DNA of 64,000 nucleotides from Paraescarpia echinospica (Eukaryota > Annelida > Polychaeta > Sabellida > Siboglinidae), in contig CM034539.1 of assembly GCA_020002185.1 (NCBI GenBank), positions 2,560,777 to 2,624,776 on the forward strand, written 5' to 3'. Under the pieces are notes generated by a model. It did not search any database and was not told the origin of the DNA. It worked only from the letters and a program-made list of their open reading frames with translations. Positions within the stretch are counted from its first letter, which is position 1, and each line of letters opens with the position of its first letter. The position numbers were made by a program, and so were the translations under genes. Below are positions 34,351 to 48,400 of the stretch, in pieces.

Positions 34351-34934
34351 TAAATTCGCTGACTAATTTAAGTTGTTATAATAAATTGTACAACTCCTCC
34401 TTCATACATCGATATTCTAAAGATAGTATAAGGTTATACACTTATACACGTTACTTTCTGTAGCTGGATACAATATATGTTTGCTGTGTATGTTTATTGG
34501 TGTAGATTATCTCCCGTTGGTTGCATCCGATATAATTATTATAAAAACGAGCCCAAGCTCGGCGAAACCTAGTCGACATGTAGGCCCATTCGCATTCATT
34601 GTTTTGAATAAAATTGGATTAATGTGGAACCGTAAGATAACTGCTTGTTCCTCTATGATGACTACTCTTTGTATTACATCGGAATATCGCATAATAACTC
34701 ATTCTGAATGCATGGATAGGGTCGGCCTGATGCGACTATGGGTTATATGTGACGTCACATCTCGGCATCCCGAAAAGCGCGACAAAAATAAGCATATTCG
34801 AAAATGTCCGGATGCACAGCATCAAATGTGGAATTTCTAATTCATTGAATTTTTTGATTTTTGTTTGCATGGTGGACATGGAAGTAGATAGCAGGATGTA
34901 ATATAATATGAATTCAAGCCATATATGTTTTTAT

Positions 34935-35510
34935 TCCCTTTAAGTAGTTTTTAATGTAAGTTGTGAAAGGCTATGTAGGTTATGTGTATATATTTTATCA
35001 ATGATAATCCTTGGAGTATTGTTAACTGTTTCTTGTATGTTTTGTCGTAGATGTTTGGCATATTCACGATTTACTGTGTAGTGTTGATGAATTTCAAACT
35101 TGCTTAAATAAGGGATGTAGCAGAAATATTCAGGTATGTGATTGACTAATTTATAGTAAGATTTCAGTTGTTGCATTTTATAAATATATAAATATCACCC
35201 ACTTTTAGAAATTGCAGTTTTTTTTAAATCGGATCTGTGTGTGCATTATATTTACTCGAAAAAATATTCTCATTGCTTGTTTTTGTAAATTAAAAACAAG
35301 ATGTGCTTGATGACCTCGTAATAGAATACCATAATTAATAAGAGGAGGAATGAGGGATGTGTACATAGTAGATAGTATGTTTTGTGATAAAAAGTGTTTC
35401 AGTTTATTCAAAATTCCATTCGTTTTATTTATTTTGTTAGCAGTATTATTTGTATGACTCTGCCAGTTTAGATGACTATTTAGCCGACTAGCATCCATCA
35501 GCTGACAGTC
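34935..35510 (-). pseudogene. LINE RT thumb/C-terminal fragment, copy 5
   Basis: Minus-strand frames 35205-35498 and 34940-35176: LNWQSHTNNTANKINKTNGI, LSTMYTSLIPPLINYGILL, then LKSYYKLVNHIPEYF, NREYAKHLRQN and IIDKIYTHNLHSL. This is the thumb and C-terminal part of a Jockey/CR1-like LINE. The rest of the element is missing; one frameshift. Confidence 0.8.
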
Positions 35511-35974
35511 GCCTGCATTTACACATTGCGCTCGTCCCGGTCACGTATAATCGTCACTGATACGTTAAGAACCGGACATATGTTATTCCCGCTGATAATG
35601 CCCCCTCCATGACATACTTTGTGTCTTTGTATATTGTAAACACGTTGTTAACAACGTTGTCTAGATGGGCAAAAACTATTCATTGGGTACAACAGTGGTC
35701 GGATTATAAAATGTCATATTACAATTACTTTGATTAACCTATTTATATTTTAACTTATTTATGTGTTAACTTTGTCTTATAATTAATTGCCTTAAATCTG
35801 TTCATTTATTATTAATATTTGTCAAGGATATATTATTTACATATATGCATATCTAAGATATAAGATTTTGTATTCGTATAAATTATATACCAAATAAGTT
35901 TTGTCTGGTGTTTTACAGTGTGCTTATCAAGGAACATATGTACACGTTTAATATTCTATCACATGCTGTTTCAG

Positions 35975-36083
35975 GACACTCCGAGATTACAATGTCTTTG
36001 ATTCGTCTTACTGCTGCTGCGATACTACTCGTGGCTCCCCATTCATCCGTGGCTGAAGATAAATATTGCTGCGACTATTCAGG
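35975..36083 (+). CDS. Exon with start codon and signal peptide
   Basis: Acceptor ATGCTGTTTCAG ends at 35974. The ATG at 35992 is chosen because it opens a clean signal peptide (about 22 residues, cleavage after SVA). The frame is also open upstream to 35908, but that lacks a signal peptide at its start. The mature part begins EDKYCCDYSG; donor GTTAGT at 36084, phase 2. Confidence 0.6.
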
Positions 36084-36159
36084 GTTAGTTGTTTATTGAT
36101 GTAATTTGTTTGAGATCGAAGTCTATTTTATGTACACGTATACAAATATACGTACATAG

Positions 36160-36217
<58 letters not shown>

Positions 36218-36557
36218 GATTGATCATCTTCGCATTGCCTTCGGTTTTGCTTGAGGCCCCTTGCCCATACTATCGGAATTATCGGAATGTCAATACGAAG
36301 ACAAAACGAATATGATCAACTGATGTTCTTTGTTTAAATTGACAAGATTGCTTGTCTGTGACCAATACGGATTCTGGCCATGTGTTATACAGTAATACAG
36401 GCGGGAAAACTACGACGTTATAAGTCGGCCGTTTACGATCGATCAATAATTCACTAATTTATACAGTTAATTACTAGATATATATGTATATATATATATA
36501 CATATTATTATATATATATGTGTGTGTGTGTGAGTGCGTGCGTGCGTTCGTGTGTGC

Positions 36558-36601
<44 letters not shown>

Positions 36602-39234
36602 GTGTGTATGTGTATGTGTTGATGTGCTGGGCGGTCTGTCAAATAGCTGTTGCCCTTCAGTGGAACTGTTGGTGTTGTGTTTGACAGTGGATTAACTGTT
36701 GCTCTTCACTGGAACTGTGGTGTGTTGGACGGACTGTGAATTGCTGTTGATAGCCAGTTCGTACATTTGGCCTTACCTCAAACTATCAAGTTTGCGTGAT
36801 ATTAACGGCACCAAATGTTGTAATGGCAATATGTATATATTTTTTTAATCAATTTACCATTAAAGCAAGAAAAAATACGTTGTTTTTCCACACTTTTCCA
36901 AACAATTAATTTCAATAAGCTCTTTGGTTTATATAATAGTTCAGACAATATTATTAATTTATTTAGTATAAAATAAAATCCTCATTACATTTTTTTCTTA
37001 TAATGGAGATTATAAAGAGAGATTATATAACTTTTTTCGAAACATTTCGCTGAAATAATTATTCCACCAACGTTGACCACGTAGTCCAAAATGGGTTTTT
37101 ATTGTATTGATAACCGTTTTCCGTATCACTCAAACGAGACATTGCAAAACTTGAGAGGCGTTGGGCGATTTCCACAGCTTCAAACACAAATGATTAACGT
37201 GCCAAAACGTCAGGCCGTTTGCCATGAGCATCTCGCGATGAATGAATCAGTAGTTGGTCTGCGTTTAAGGTATATACACACACTCTTTGACACAAACTCT
37301 GACATTTCATGATGGGTAAGCTGGTAGTGTAAGACTTTTAGCGATGGCGTTTTGTTGCTTTTGCTATTAACACTTCTTGTACCTAGCCAGAAACATCCAC
37401 GAAGGTTTTCATTACGGAATACTTTGGCTAACTCTTGCCCCATCAACCGCGTAAAAAATCTGATATTCCTGCCAACAGCAAGTGGGTGTCTAGCAGAAAG
37501 GTGATAGTCTATCTTGTTCGGAACCACCATTTTGTTTGACAAATGTTCCCTACGAATGTGATATTACTGTGCTAATTCCACGGCATAATATATACTTTAT
37601 CAAGGCACAATAGTGTGCCGCGGCACACATATTCAAAAGTGTGCCGCGGCGCACAGATTCAAAAATATTCACCTGGTGTATCAAAACTAGGTATAATTTC
37701 ATTGAAAACACATTTGTTGAATAACCCCGTTACTCCTACGTTCCTATGTCGTAACCGTGGACATTGGAGCACTTCTCTTGATGAACCCATAACATGTGTC
37801 TATCCGTTTGTGTATTTAACTGCCACTTGATTCCATGTGGCTTGTGATCAAGAGACCAGTCCATTCTCTGATGTTATTGATCTAATTCGTTCTCTACACA
37901 GCCTCTCGAAATATCCACGAGGATGTTTTGCCTGGCCAGTGGATCTTATTACGCAGAAATGCCATCACAACTTTCGTGTTTACATTGTAGATGTGATATT
38001 TTCGTGTTGTCCGATGTTTTAGCTTACTATAATGCGGGACTTTCCGTTTTGTGACATGGTGCCTATATGTGATTCGCTAGATGTTACCCTATAGCCATTC
38101 ATATCTATCGTCTTTGTTCTTCTCTTAAGTTCTACTCTTAGGACGCATGTCTCGCATATGTAAAGGCTGGTAGAGATGACCGGAGCACCAGCACTCTGGT
38201 TTGAGTTTTCGTGATTATAGTGGTTTCAACCTTGCCGGCGCGGCGTAGGTTTGTGCAAATCACGAAAGGATGTCTGGTTTTGGCACTATGTCCTATAAGC
38301 ATAATGTGCTGACCAGATTACCTGTAGAATCAAATTGACATTTTATCTAACCGCCGTACAGAGCCAATCAAATGAACGCCAGTTGTTTAAGACTCTTCAA
38401 CGGCCATACACTGTTGGCTTGCATGCTTACACCACTGGTCGTATGAGTTAAATTGAACTTCTGTGATCTTGCAAACAGCTGGCAAAATAACTGAGGACCT
38501 TTGATATCCCACTAGATTTTAAAAATAAACATTCACATAAATCATTACCTATGCATATTTTATGTTTAGTACGTGCGAATGGTCGGCGTGGGGCACGTGG
38601 GGAACTTGTAACTGTACCGACGGGGGACACCGCTTTCGGCAACGGGAAATATTCTGCAAATCCCGATATTCGTATTGTCGTTCTACATGTGGAAAGTCAG
38701 TTCGCCGCGAATTCAACGCATGCCCATTGATGTGTGAATCAGGTAACCTATGTGTTTGCTATTCCTATGCACACGGAAAATGTTGCCAAAATGGTAAGTA
38801 CCACATAAAAGCATATTAAAAGTAATTCCTTGTGAGCTAATATACATTTCAGACGTACTGTATCAAAACGTGAGAAATTTCCCATAAGCACGTATTCAGC
38901 CATTGATGTCTTGCAGCCTATGCATAATTGTGGTCTTATAATTGTGTTTACACGAATCATTTTGAGTTTTCTGACACGTAGATGATTAATTAAGCAGCCT
39001 GAGTCTGCTCGCATGCTCAGTAAAGCACACTTTAGAATTAAAATTGCCCATTTCCCTTTCCGATTTGTTGTTGTTGAATCCATGACATAAACAGCAGCTA
39101 TAAGTTTTTTCTTGCGCCATAGAAATCAGCGGCGCTAACCAAAATCTGACGGACCTTACCAAATATTCAAGAGCCAGCCATATATGTATACTGGCGCGAA
39201 CTGGAAACTCTGCTTACACGGAATTATGGTATCC

Positions 39235-39265
<31 letters not shown>

Positions 39266-42200
39266 CAGTTTTGTGGTATTAAATGTGCATAATATTGAGG
39301 CGACTTCACCAAAAATTGGACACACTAATTCACAAAATTTACGATATTATTAGTTGCTTGAAGTTCAAAGGCGTGTTCTATATGTTATCATTTGAGGATC
39401 ACAAGTTATCGTCAGGTCATAACCCACAGTACAAATGTGTTGTGTTGGATATTTAACTTTTTGTGAATGGATAACATGTGGACATATGTTATAACGGCGT
39501 GACTTTGGGGGGACGTACTTATTTTGAGTTGTTAGAGTGCGGTGAAATTGTTTCGCATTTCAATATTGCCCCACTCTATTTTCCGAATGTGTTGTCATTA
39601 CTTGCACAACAAGACAAACACGTTGTAGGTATGTGCATACAGGTCATTTTTAAGCGGAGGAAGAGTGTTATCCACTGGTATTGATGTTATGGACTTAATC
39701 TACACATTTGTAGCACAAGACAATCAGACAAAGTGATACTCGGATGATAACACAATTTTTTTAATCAGTATAGAATCTGGCATAGTAATGATTAGCAGTA
39801 AATTACGCCTGCTTACCTTGTTCTCTGCTCTCCTCTTGTTTGTATTCCGAGTGCTAAATTTGTCGAATAATCGTATATTTTCTGTTCCTGCATTGTTGTC
39901 ATTACTTGTACAACAAGACAAACACGTAGTAGATATGGGCACATTGTTCAGGTTTATGGGGAGAATGTATGTTATCCATTGGTATTGATGTTTTGATCAT
40001 AACCTGCACGTTTTTAGCAAAGGACACTCAGAAAAAATGGTACACGGACGATAATATAATTATGAAAATCATGATTAACCGTAAATTAAGAAAGTGCCTT
40101 GGTATATGTTGTTCATAGTGCACTGTTAGCCACATGTGTATCCCTTATGCAGGTATACCTTGTTCTCTTCTGTCCTCTTCGTTGTATTTCGAGTGCTAGA
40201 GTTGTGGAATAATCTTTTATGTTCACATTTTCTTCACTGTAGTCGCCATATTTAATTACTGTGATATGTTAGTGCATTTTATTTACTACACTGGGCAATG
40301 TCTGCAAATAAATAGTTTAATTGTTTGGGCTGTAACTCGGCATTACTCGAACATTAAACCAATTTTATTTAAAAAAACGTTAACAAATACAATATATGTA
40401 CTTACTTACAAATAAAACATTACAAATCGGCAACACTTTGGTATGATAAGGTTTTTAGCTATCCATCATATTGTCTACTCAGTGTCCATCACATTGTCTA
40501 CTCAGTGTCCATCACACTGTGTACTCAGTGTCTAATGTCCATCACATCGTCTACTCATCATCACCATCCTTTTTCTCCATAGCATGGCATTTCTCTATAA
40601 CTTTATTTCATGAGGCTTGAAGGTGGACACCTTGCCTACCGCCGTAGGAGGTGATACCACCTTGATGATGTCTGAGGCTTCCACAATCCCAACCTCAAGC
40701 CTCACCCATTTCCAGTTTCCTCGAGTTCGGGTCATGTATGCTACCTCAAACATGCCATCGGTCGTGATGCGCAGCACCTTGGCCATGTGTAAATCGAACG
40801 GCCAACCAACTGTCTACCATCACTTTTTGTACTCCTCTTTTCCTGCACCTCCTTTTCCTTTGCTGTATTCTCCGTGACTTCCGTCTCCTGCACCTCAATC
40901 CTCCTCAAATCCACCTCTTTCTCATGCACCTCTTTTTACTTTGCTGCCTTTTCCGTGTCCTTTGTCTCCTGCATCTCTATCTCCCTCACATTCACCTCTT
41001 TCTCATGCACCTCTGTTTCCTTGTCTGCCACTGCTGTCTTCTTCCTCTCGATCTGCAGAGGTGTTTTCATCCACCCTACACATTAATGCATTTAATTAAT
41101 CAGATTGGAGAGGAAGATATTTTGGCTATGATATAACACACACACTGGTATATTAACACGATGCATTTCTTAATGCAGTATTAGTATTAACAACGTATTG
41201 CATTATCATCCATGGATCACCGTTATCGGCCGTGGCCCCCTCTGGAAAGCACTATTTTATTTTAATTTGTACAAAATAAACACTCCACAATGTGCGTAAC
41301 ATACAAAAGCTTGCGATAGAGTGCTTAACTTTTATTATTTTGCAGACAATTTGGTATGACAGCTTTATCCAAAATCCTAATCAATCAGGAAATAATGTAC
41401 ACATTCTACCGAAACCGATCTAATGTTAATTAACAACGTATTGCGTTATTATCCATGGATCATCGTTATCGACCGTGGCCCCTTTTTAGAAACACTCCTG
41501 AAACACTGTATCCCGCAGTATTATAGCTCATGCGTCATGAAATGTGGTCGTCATCGAGAGGCACATATAACATCAAGTTCGAGCACTATCACGCATAAAT
41601 AACATGTGTATGACTGTTACCGTAGATCAGAATAGTCTAGCAAAACAATCTACATACAGCAAAACAGTTATAAATCAGGACATATATTTTATTTAGTGCG
41701 ACCTTTTGTAGCGCACATTAACAAGATGGTGAACGGTCGTGTAGTTTCGCAGAAAGCCAATAGAGGCTACTCAAAAGCAATCAAAACATTACCACCGTCT
41801 CGCGGATCGGACGATAACAACAATTGGACGGTAACTTGATGCTTTTCCCGGACCATATCATACAAAGGAAACTGCTCTGGTTGCCAGAGATATGTTCTTT
41901 CGTAGGAATACAAATCTCCTACTATTCTTCACAAGTTTGTGTTAAAAAGAAAGAAAAAAGGGCCCCGGATGATATCGCGAAAAACTTCCCCAAACCTGAG
42001 TCGGCGGAGAAAAAAGAAAAAAGAAAAATACCAAAAGGTACATCTGAAAAATGCATTGCATTTTAGTACTACACACTTTAGGATATATATCCAGCTAAAT
42101 ATGCATGTTATTGATTAATAATTTTAAATGAATATGTCATTAGGAAAACTGGTCCTCGGGCGATAACACCAATATTCCCCATGACCAATATATTGTGGAA

Positions 42201-42443
42201 ACATCAGGTTATTTGCCTGAATATATATAGAGGTAAACATGTAACACAAAATTGAAAATGGCCAAAAACGACAAGTTTATCAGCTTTAGTTACAAAAGTT
42301 TTCAAACTAGAAAAGACAAATTATATATCCTCCGAAAGGTATCATCGAACCGGATAAACGTGGCATATTGCCACGCATTTAGTCACATAATTACTCAAGA
42401 TACATGTCTAAACATGCCGTGTACCCCGTTCATTGGATTTGAC

Positions 42444-42495
<52 letters not shown>

Positions 42496-45400
42496 ATTGT
42501 AGTTAGTGCTTAATAGAACACCATTCCAATACAATAAATGCATGAAAATCATATGGACTAGTCATATGAAGGATTAATGAATATTATTTACATTATAAAA
42601 AAGACCCAAAGAATTGGTTTAATCCCACTTCATCAGATGATGTTGAGTGATTATTCATTGACATTTGATATGAATATCAAGGTAACCACACATGTCAATT
42701 CAGAAGCCGCGAGATATATAGAAATCCTACACATCAGAATAAATAGAGATATCTTAATCTGAAGAAATAATAAACATTTCTAAGGATTAATTGAGTTTGA
42801 ATTTCTAAACAAATATTTATAAGTGTTAATATATTTACTACAACACCTGCCTTAGTTGAACACATGTTGATGACATGATACATTGATCACGGACTGCTCT
42901 CCATTAACTGTCTAGTTCTACACAGAAAAAAAACATTTTTTGCAACAAAGTTGTATCTATCTGAAACCGACTACCTGAACGCATAGTTAACTTTCAAAAT
43001 ACAATTTAGGAAAGCCCTACGTATAATAAACTTTGATTACGCCATGACGTTTTATAGGCTCTTGTAGGAATCTACTTGATCGGAATATTTGTGTATTATT
43101 ATTATTATTATTGCATATTATCAGTTCACCATTACGGTGCATTACATATGATGTTGGGTGCATGTAAAACGTTGTCTTCTGTATTGTATTCGTGTAATAG
43201 TGATATGTGTATATATCAATTGTCACGTGTTGTACACATGGGACACGATGTTTTTAACATTGTTGATCCTAAATAAACAATCAATCAGTTGTGACATTCA
43301 CACATTTGACAATTCCGATGACCTGTGGGTAGGTAATCACAAAATCATCATAAGAACGGAACGACGATGTATTTTACGTTTACAAAGTGGGACACGTTGG
43401 CGCACGATAGAGCGCCGGACTGTCGATCGAGGGGAGGGTAGTTCGATTCCGCCTGCCGCCGTTTCGAAACTTAGGCAATTCCGTTCACCAACAGAAACCT
43501 GTTCAAACTGATTATACACTAACATTAATTACTAACTCATCACCAAAAAATGGAAATGGATCAGCCACATTTCACGAAAGTACGATCTCTTCATTTTATG
43601 TAAGTTGTTACAAACTTTTGCTTCAGATTCCACTTCCTCCAGCGGTAAAGGCGGCGCAGACGGAAGTGATTACACCACCTTCTTAGCAGGTACATTTTAA
43701 AAGAGAAAACACTGCATACGCAGAATAAGCAAGTCCAGTGCATGAGTAATTAAAAAATAATTATTAATTACATTCACCTTTTAATTAGAGAGATTATGTA
43801 CCCATACATAGGTACACTTCATCACATCACATAGCAAGCATGCCGATCTAATGGTATTGTGAACCAACATATATTTCAGAGAGATACTACTACAGTGTTT
43901 TACCAATATTGATAATACTGCTATTTATTTGTCTACGGACACTACACGCATTGCCAGGTAGTTCACATGTCCCTCCGCACGGGGATTAAATCAGCGATTG
44001 CTATTGAGCACACGCATTATAGACGGTCTAGTCCATCAGATGGTGCAGGTATTAGGCAATATTTAGTCACTGTTTTGCTTAAATTTATTGCGTGACAATG
44101 TAACCAATGCTTTCAGTTGGTTCGAATACGTCGCATACACATAAAATTATTACTCTTATAAGATGAAATAGCTTGAGAGTAAATTGCTTTGGTTTCCCTG
44201 ATTCTAGTATACCCTTATATCCAGGCTCTCTTGCATGCGACAAACGTTGGCGCCATATCTAGGAGCCTGGGTGATGTAGTTTACCAACAACCTGTTCGCT
44301 TTTGCCCGTCGTCAATGTCCTTAGAAAACCTCGTATCTGCAATGTTTGCATTGTCTGGGTTTTTATTTTAGTAGCAACACGAACCCTGTCAGTGAAAACC
44401 TTGTAACTGTTTGTGCAACGGAATGCTCTAAAAATGTCATGTGATATAACCTTGTATCCCATTATCAAACACAAATACATAGTAATTGTGTAAAATACAT
44501 CATACCCCCTGGGGGAATTATATAACAAATTATAACATCCTTGATGAATGAAGAAAACAACCGATGACAGTTTGACATGGTGGGTTCCAGTACATTCCAA
44601 TGTTATACTATTAGTGTACATGTAGAAACAAGGTTCCCCTGAGCAGCAAGTGGAGAAAGTGTAAATGTAACATTTTGTAAAAAATGTAGATACAAGGTTT
44701 TCATGTGCAGCTGGGAATAGTGATAGTGCAGTGTTATTCATGACATCTTCTAAAAGATGTGTATTAAACTTGTTCCAGGACTGAAGAAATAACTTTAAAA
44801 GAACTGTGTATTCTGACAAACATTTCATATCATGAAGATGATTACGATAACGAAGATAGTTTTGAGTCTGACATTAAAGTCGAACCTGTGATCAACTTGA
44901 ATAATGTTGACCACCTTTGAAAGAAGGGAGTACCCATGGTAATCTGAAGGTAGATCTACGTGAGAAGCTTTGTCGATTTTCTACCTGTGAAACGCAAGAC
45001 AACTGTCGGTGGGGAATCTAGGCGAAAATCTTATTTGGCTTACCGTCTGAAAGCCAACGCAGATACCCGGAAACAAGTGTGCAAAAACATGTTTTGGCAA
45101 CGCTTGGTATTGGGGAGTGGTCGGTCCATGACTGGGCTAGTGAAGACATCAACAGCGACCATGATGACAGGAGTGCAAAGCAAAATTCACGTCAACCAGT
45201 GAAGCTTGCAAGTCACTAAGACTTTTGTTGAACAAACTTCCTAAAGTTCCATCTCACTATTGCCGCAGCTCATCTTCAAAGATGTACCTTGAACCAATCG
45301 TAACAACAATGGCACAGCTGCATCAGTTGTATGTCACTGACTGCCAGGAAAATGGAACTGAGCAGCCTCTCTCTCGTCAAATCTTGAGCAGTGAGTTCAC

Positions 45401-48400
45401 GAAGAAGAATCTGAGTCTATGCCAACTGAAAAAAGACCAATGCGATACATGCTGTGCCCACAAAGTACGAAACATTCCGCAACAAGAATGGATGTCCCAT
45501 TGCCAACGCAAGGATATGGCTCGCAAGGCAAAACAGTTTAACAAGGAATTTTGTGCTGAAAAAGGCAGTAAAACAATTGTTTTTACCATGGATTTACAAG
45601 CACTTCTTCGTTGCTCTAGGTTGGAGGCATCATCACTGTTCTATAAAACTAAACAAGGTGTGCACAATTTTACATTGTTCAACTTGTTAGATCACTGTGT
45701 GCTGTGCTTTGTTTGGCATGAAGGTCAACGTGGCCTTACTGCAAATGAGTTTGCTGCATATGTCATGGATTACCTGAATAAACATGATGACTATGAGGAA
45801 TACATCGATTGGAGCGACGGATGTGGTTATCAAAACCACAAACACCAACTTGTCCAATGCATTGCTTCACTACATGCGAGGGGAAGGACGCTGTTGTATG
45901 TCTACCGGGGGCTAGGATATGAGACCGAAAGGGTAGAGAAGGTATTTGGGGCATGGCAAGGGAAGGTCTATACTAGTACACGTAGGGACAAACAATGCAG
46001 ACAAGGAGGGAACAACTGGGATAGTTCAGAAGTACAGACATCTAGTGAGGAAGCTAAAGAAGACAAGAGTGGAACAGGTTATTCTGTCAGGAATTTTGCC
46101 AGTAATGGGAGGAAGGGGGGCAAGATACAGAAACTGTAAGAGGATGGCGATCAACGCACTAGTTGAGCAGATGTGTGAGGAAGAGGGCGTGGGATTCATA
46201 GATTTATGGGGGTACTTTGATGGGAGAGAAGATATGTACATGAGAGATGGCCTCCATCTAAGTGGAAAGGGGGCAGCAGTTTTCTCAGAGAATCTGCTGC
46301 GATCTGTTGACAGTGGGACAGGTTGCATCTATTTAAACTATTCGCAGGGGGGACTCGCAGAGAAGCCTAAAACTGGAGGCATAGATAAAGACAGCAAAAA
46401 TAATTCAGCAAAGAACAGTCTGGAAAACTGTTCTGAAGCTGGGTATAAATGAGTTTGTTTAAATGCAAGGAGTATAGTAAACAAAAGAAATGAACTAAAC
46501 ATTATGGTAGAAAATATTGACACTCACATAATAGGTATAACCAAGTCATGGGCAACCACCGATATATCAGATGCCGAATTGGGACTGACAGGATATGTAA
46601 TGTTTAGGAAAGATAGAATAGGAAGAAGGGGAGGTGGAGTTATTTTTTATATTAAAGAATCTATCCAGGCTTATGAAATAAAATTAGACAGAGAAGCAGA
46701 TTGCGAAGAAGCTGTTTGGTGTAACATAGTTACAGGAAACTCAACGTTAACGGTTGGATTAGTTTATCGAAGTCCAAACATAAGCATTGAAGAGAATGAA
46801 AAAACACAAAACGCTATAAGGGAAGTCAGCAAACGGGACTGTGTTATTATGGGAGATTTTAACCATGGGCATATAAAATGGAAATCTCTACAGAGTATGG
46901 GTAGTGAGGACCACAAGTTTTTAGTTTTAGTACAATACAGTTTCCTTTCTCAACATGTGCTAGAACCAAACAGGGGAAAGAATGTGTTAGACTTAGTTTT
47001 GTACTCACAGAATGAATTAGTTGACAATGTTAAATTATGTGAGCCTCTGGGAAGTAGTGATCACAACCAGATACATTTTACCATCAATGAAAAATCAGAA
47101 AGAAATAATAAAAAGCAGTTCAGGAGAAATTTTCACAAAGGAAGATATAAGGAAATGACGAAATATTTAGCAAAGATAGACTGGAATAACACACTGAAGA
47201 ATAAGACAGCAACATAATGCTGGAATAACTTAAAGAATGAAATAGAGTGCATCGTAGATAAATTTGTTCCCTTCAAAAAACAAGGGAAACGGACCAGAAA
47301 GAAATACTTATCGAAAGAAGCCATTAGAAAAATTAAGTATAAACAAATGATGTGGAAGTCATATAGACTTACTGGAAATGACGAAGAATACAACATTTAT
47401 AAAGAAGCACTAAACCAAGCTACTGCAGAAATTAGAAATTCAAAGAGAAGCTATAAACATAAATTAGCTTGTAATATAAAACATGACAGCAAGAGTTTTT
47501 ATGCGTATGTTCGAAGCAAACAGAAAGTTCAGGATAAGGTCGGTCCTCTAGAAGATAGAGCTGGAAATATAATATCAGAAGGATTCTTAATGGCAGAAGA
47601 CCTGAATGAGTATTTTAGTTCAGTGTTTACCAGAGAAGACACTAGTTCACTGCCATTACCAGAGGCTAAGTTCAAGGGGGTAGAATCAGACTATTTAGGA
47701 CAGTTAATTGTAACCTCAGAAATGGTAGCTAAGAAAATTACGGCTACGAAGGATAATAAATCACCTGGAGTGGATGGTATTCCACCCAAACTACTATTGG
47801 AAATTGTAGAACAAATTAGCATACCGCTTGCAACAGTTTTCAACTTGTCATTAGAAGAGGGAGTGGTTCCCTTAGAATGGAAGAAGCAAACATTATACCG
47901 TTATTTAAAAAAGGTTCGAGAAACAAGTCAAATTATTAGACCAGTTAGTTTAACATCGGTGATTTGTAAATTATTAGAAAGATTAATTATACATCACATG
48001 GTGGATTTTCTTGTTAAACATAACTTGATAAACCCATCTCAACATGGGTTTCTAAAAGCGAGGTCATGCTTAACAAATATGTTATGTTTCTTGGAAGATA
48101 TCACTAAGTGGGTAGATGATCGATCATCAGTAGATATCATCTACTTAGATTTTCAAAAAGCTTTCGACAAAGTGCCACATCAAAGATTACTGCTTAAACT
48201 AAACCATGGCATAGGGAAAGGTATAATTAACTGGATAGAAAAATGGCTGATTGACAGAAGACAACGGGTAGTTGTTGATGGGGAGGCTTCAAACTGGAAA
48301 TCAGTTTTGAGTGGGGTTCCACAGGGATCAGTACTGGGACCTATATTATTCTTAATATATATAAACGATTTGGACGATGATATAGCTAGCAAAGTGTTGA

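Noticed and set aside
37210..37542. 110-codon minus-strand open frame
   Set aside because: No recognised motif, no splice context and no support from neighbours; left as intron sequence.
44259..44828. 189-codon minus-strand open frame
   Set aside because: It overlaps the left end of the transposase-like element and antisense repeats of AAACCTTGTA type; no recognisable domain.
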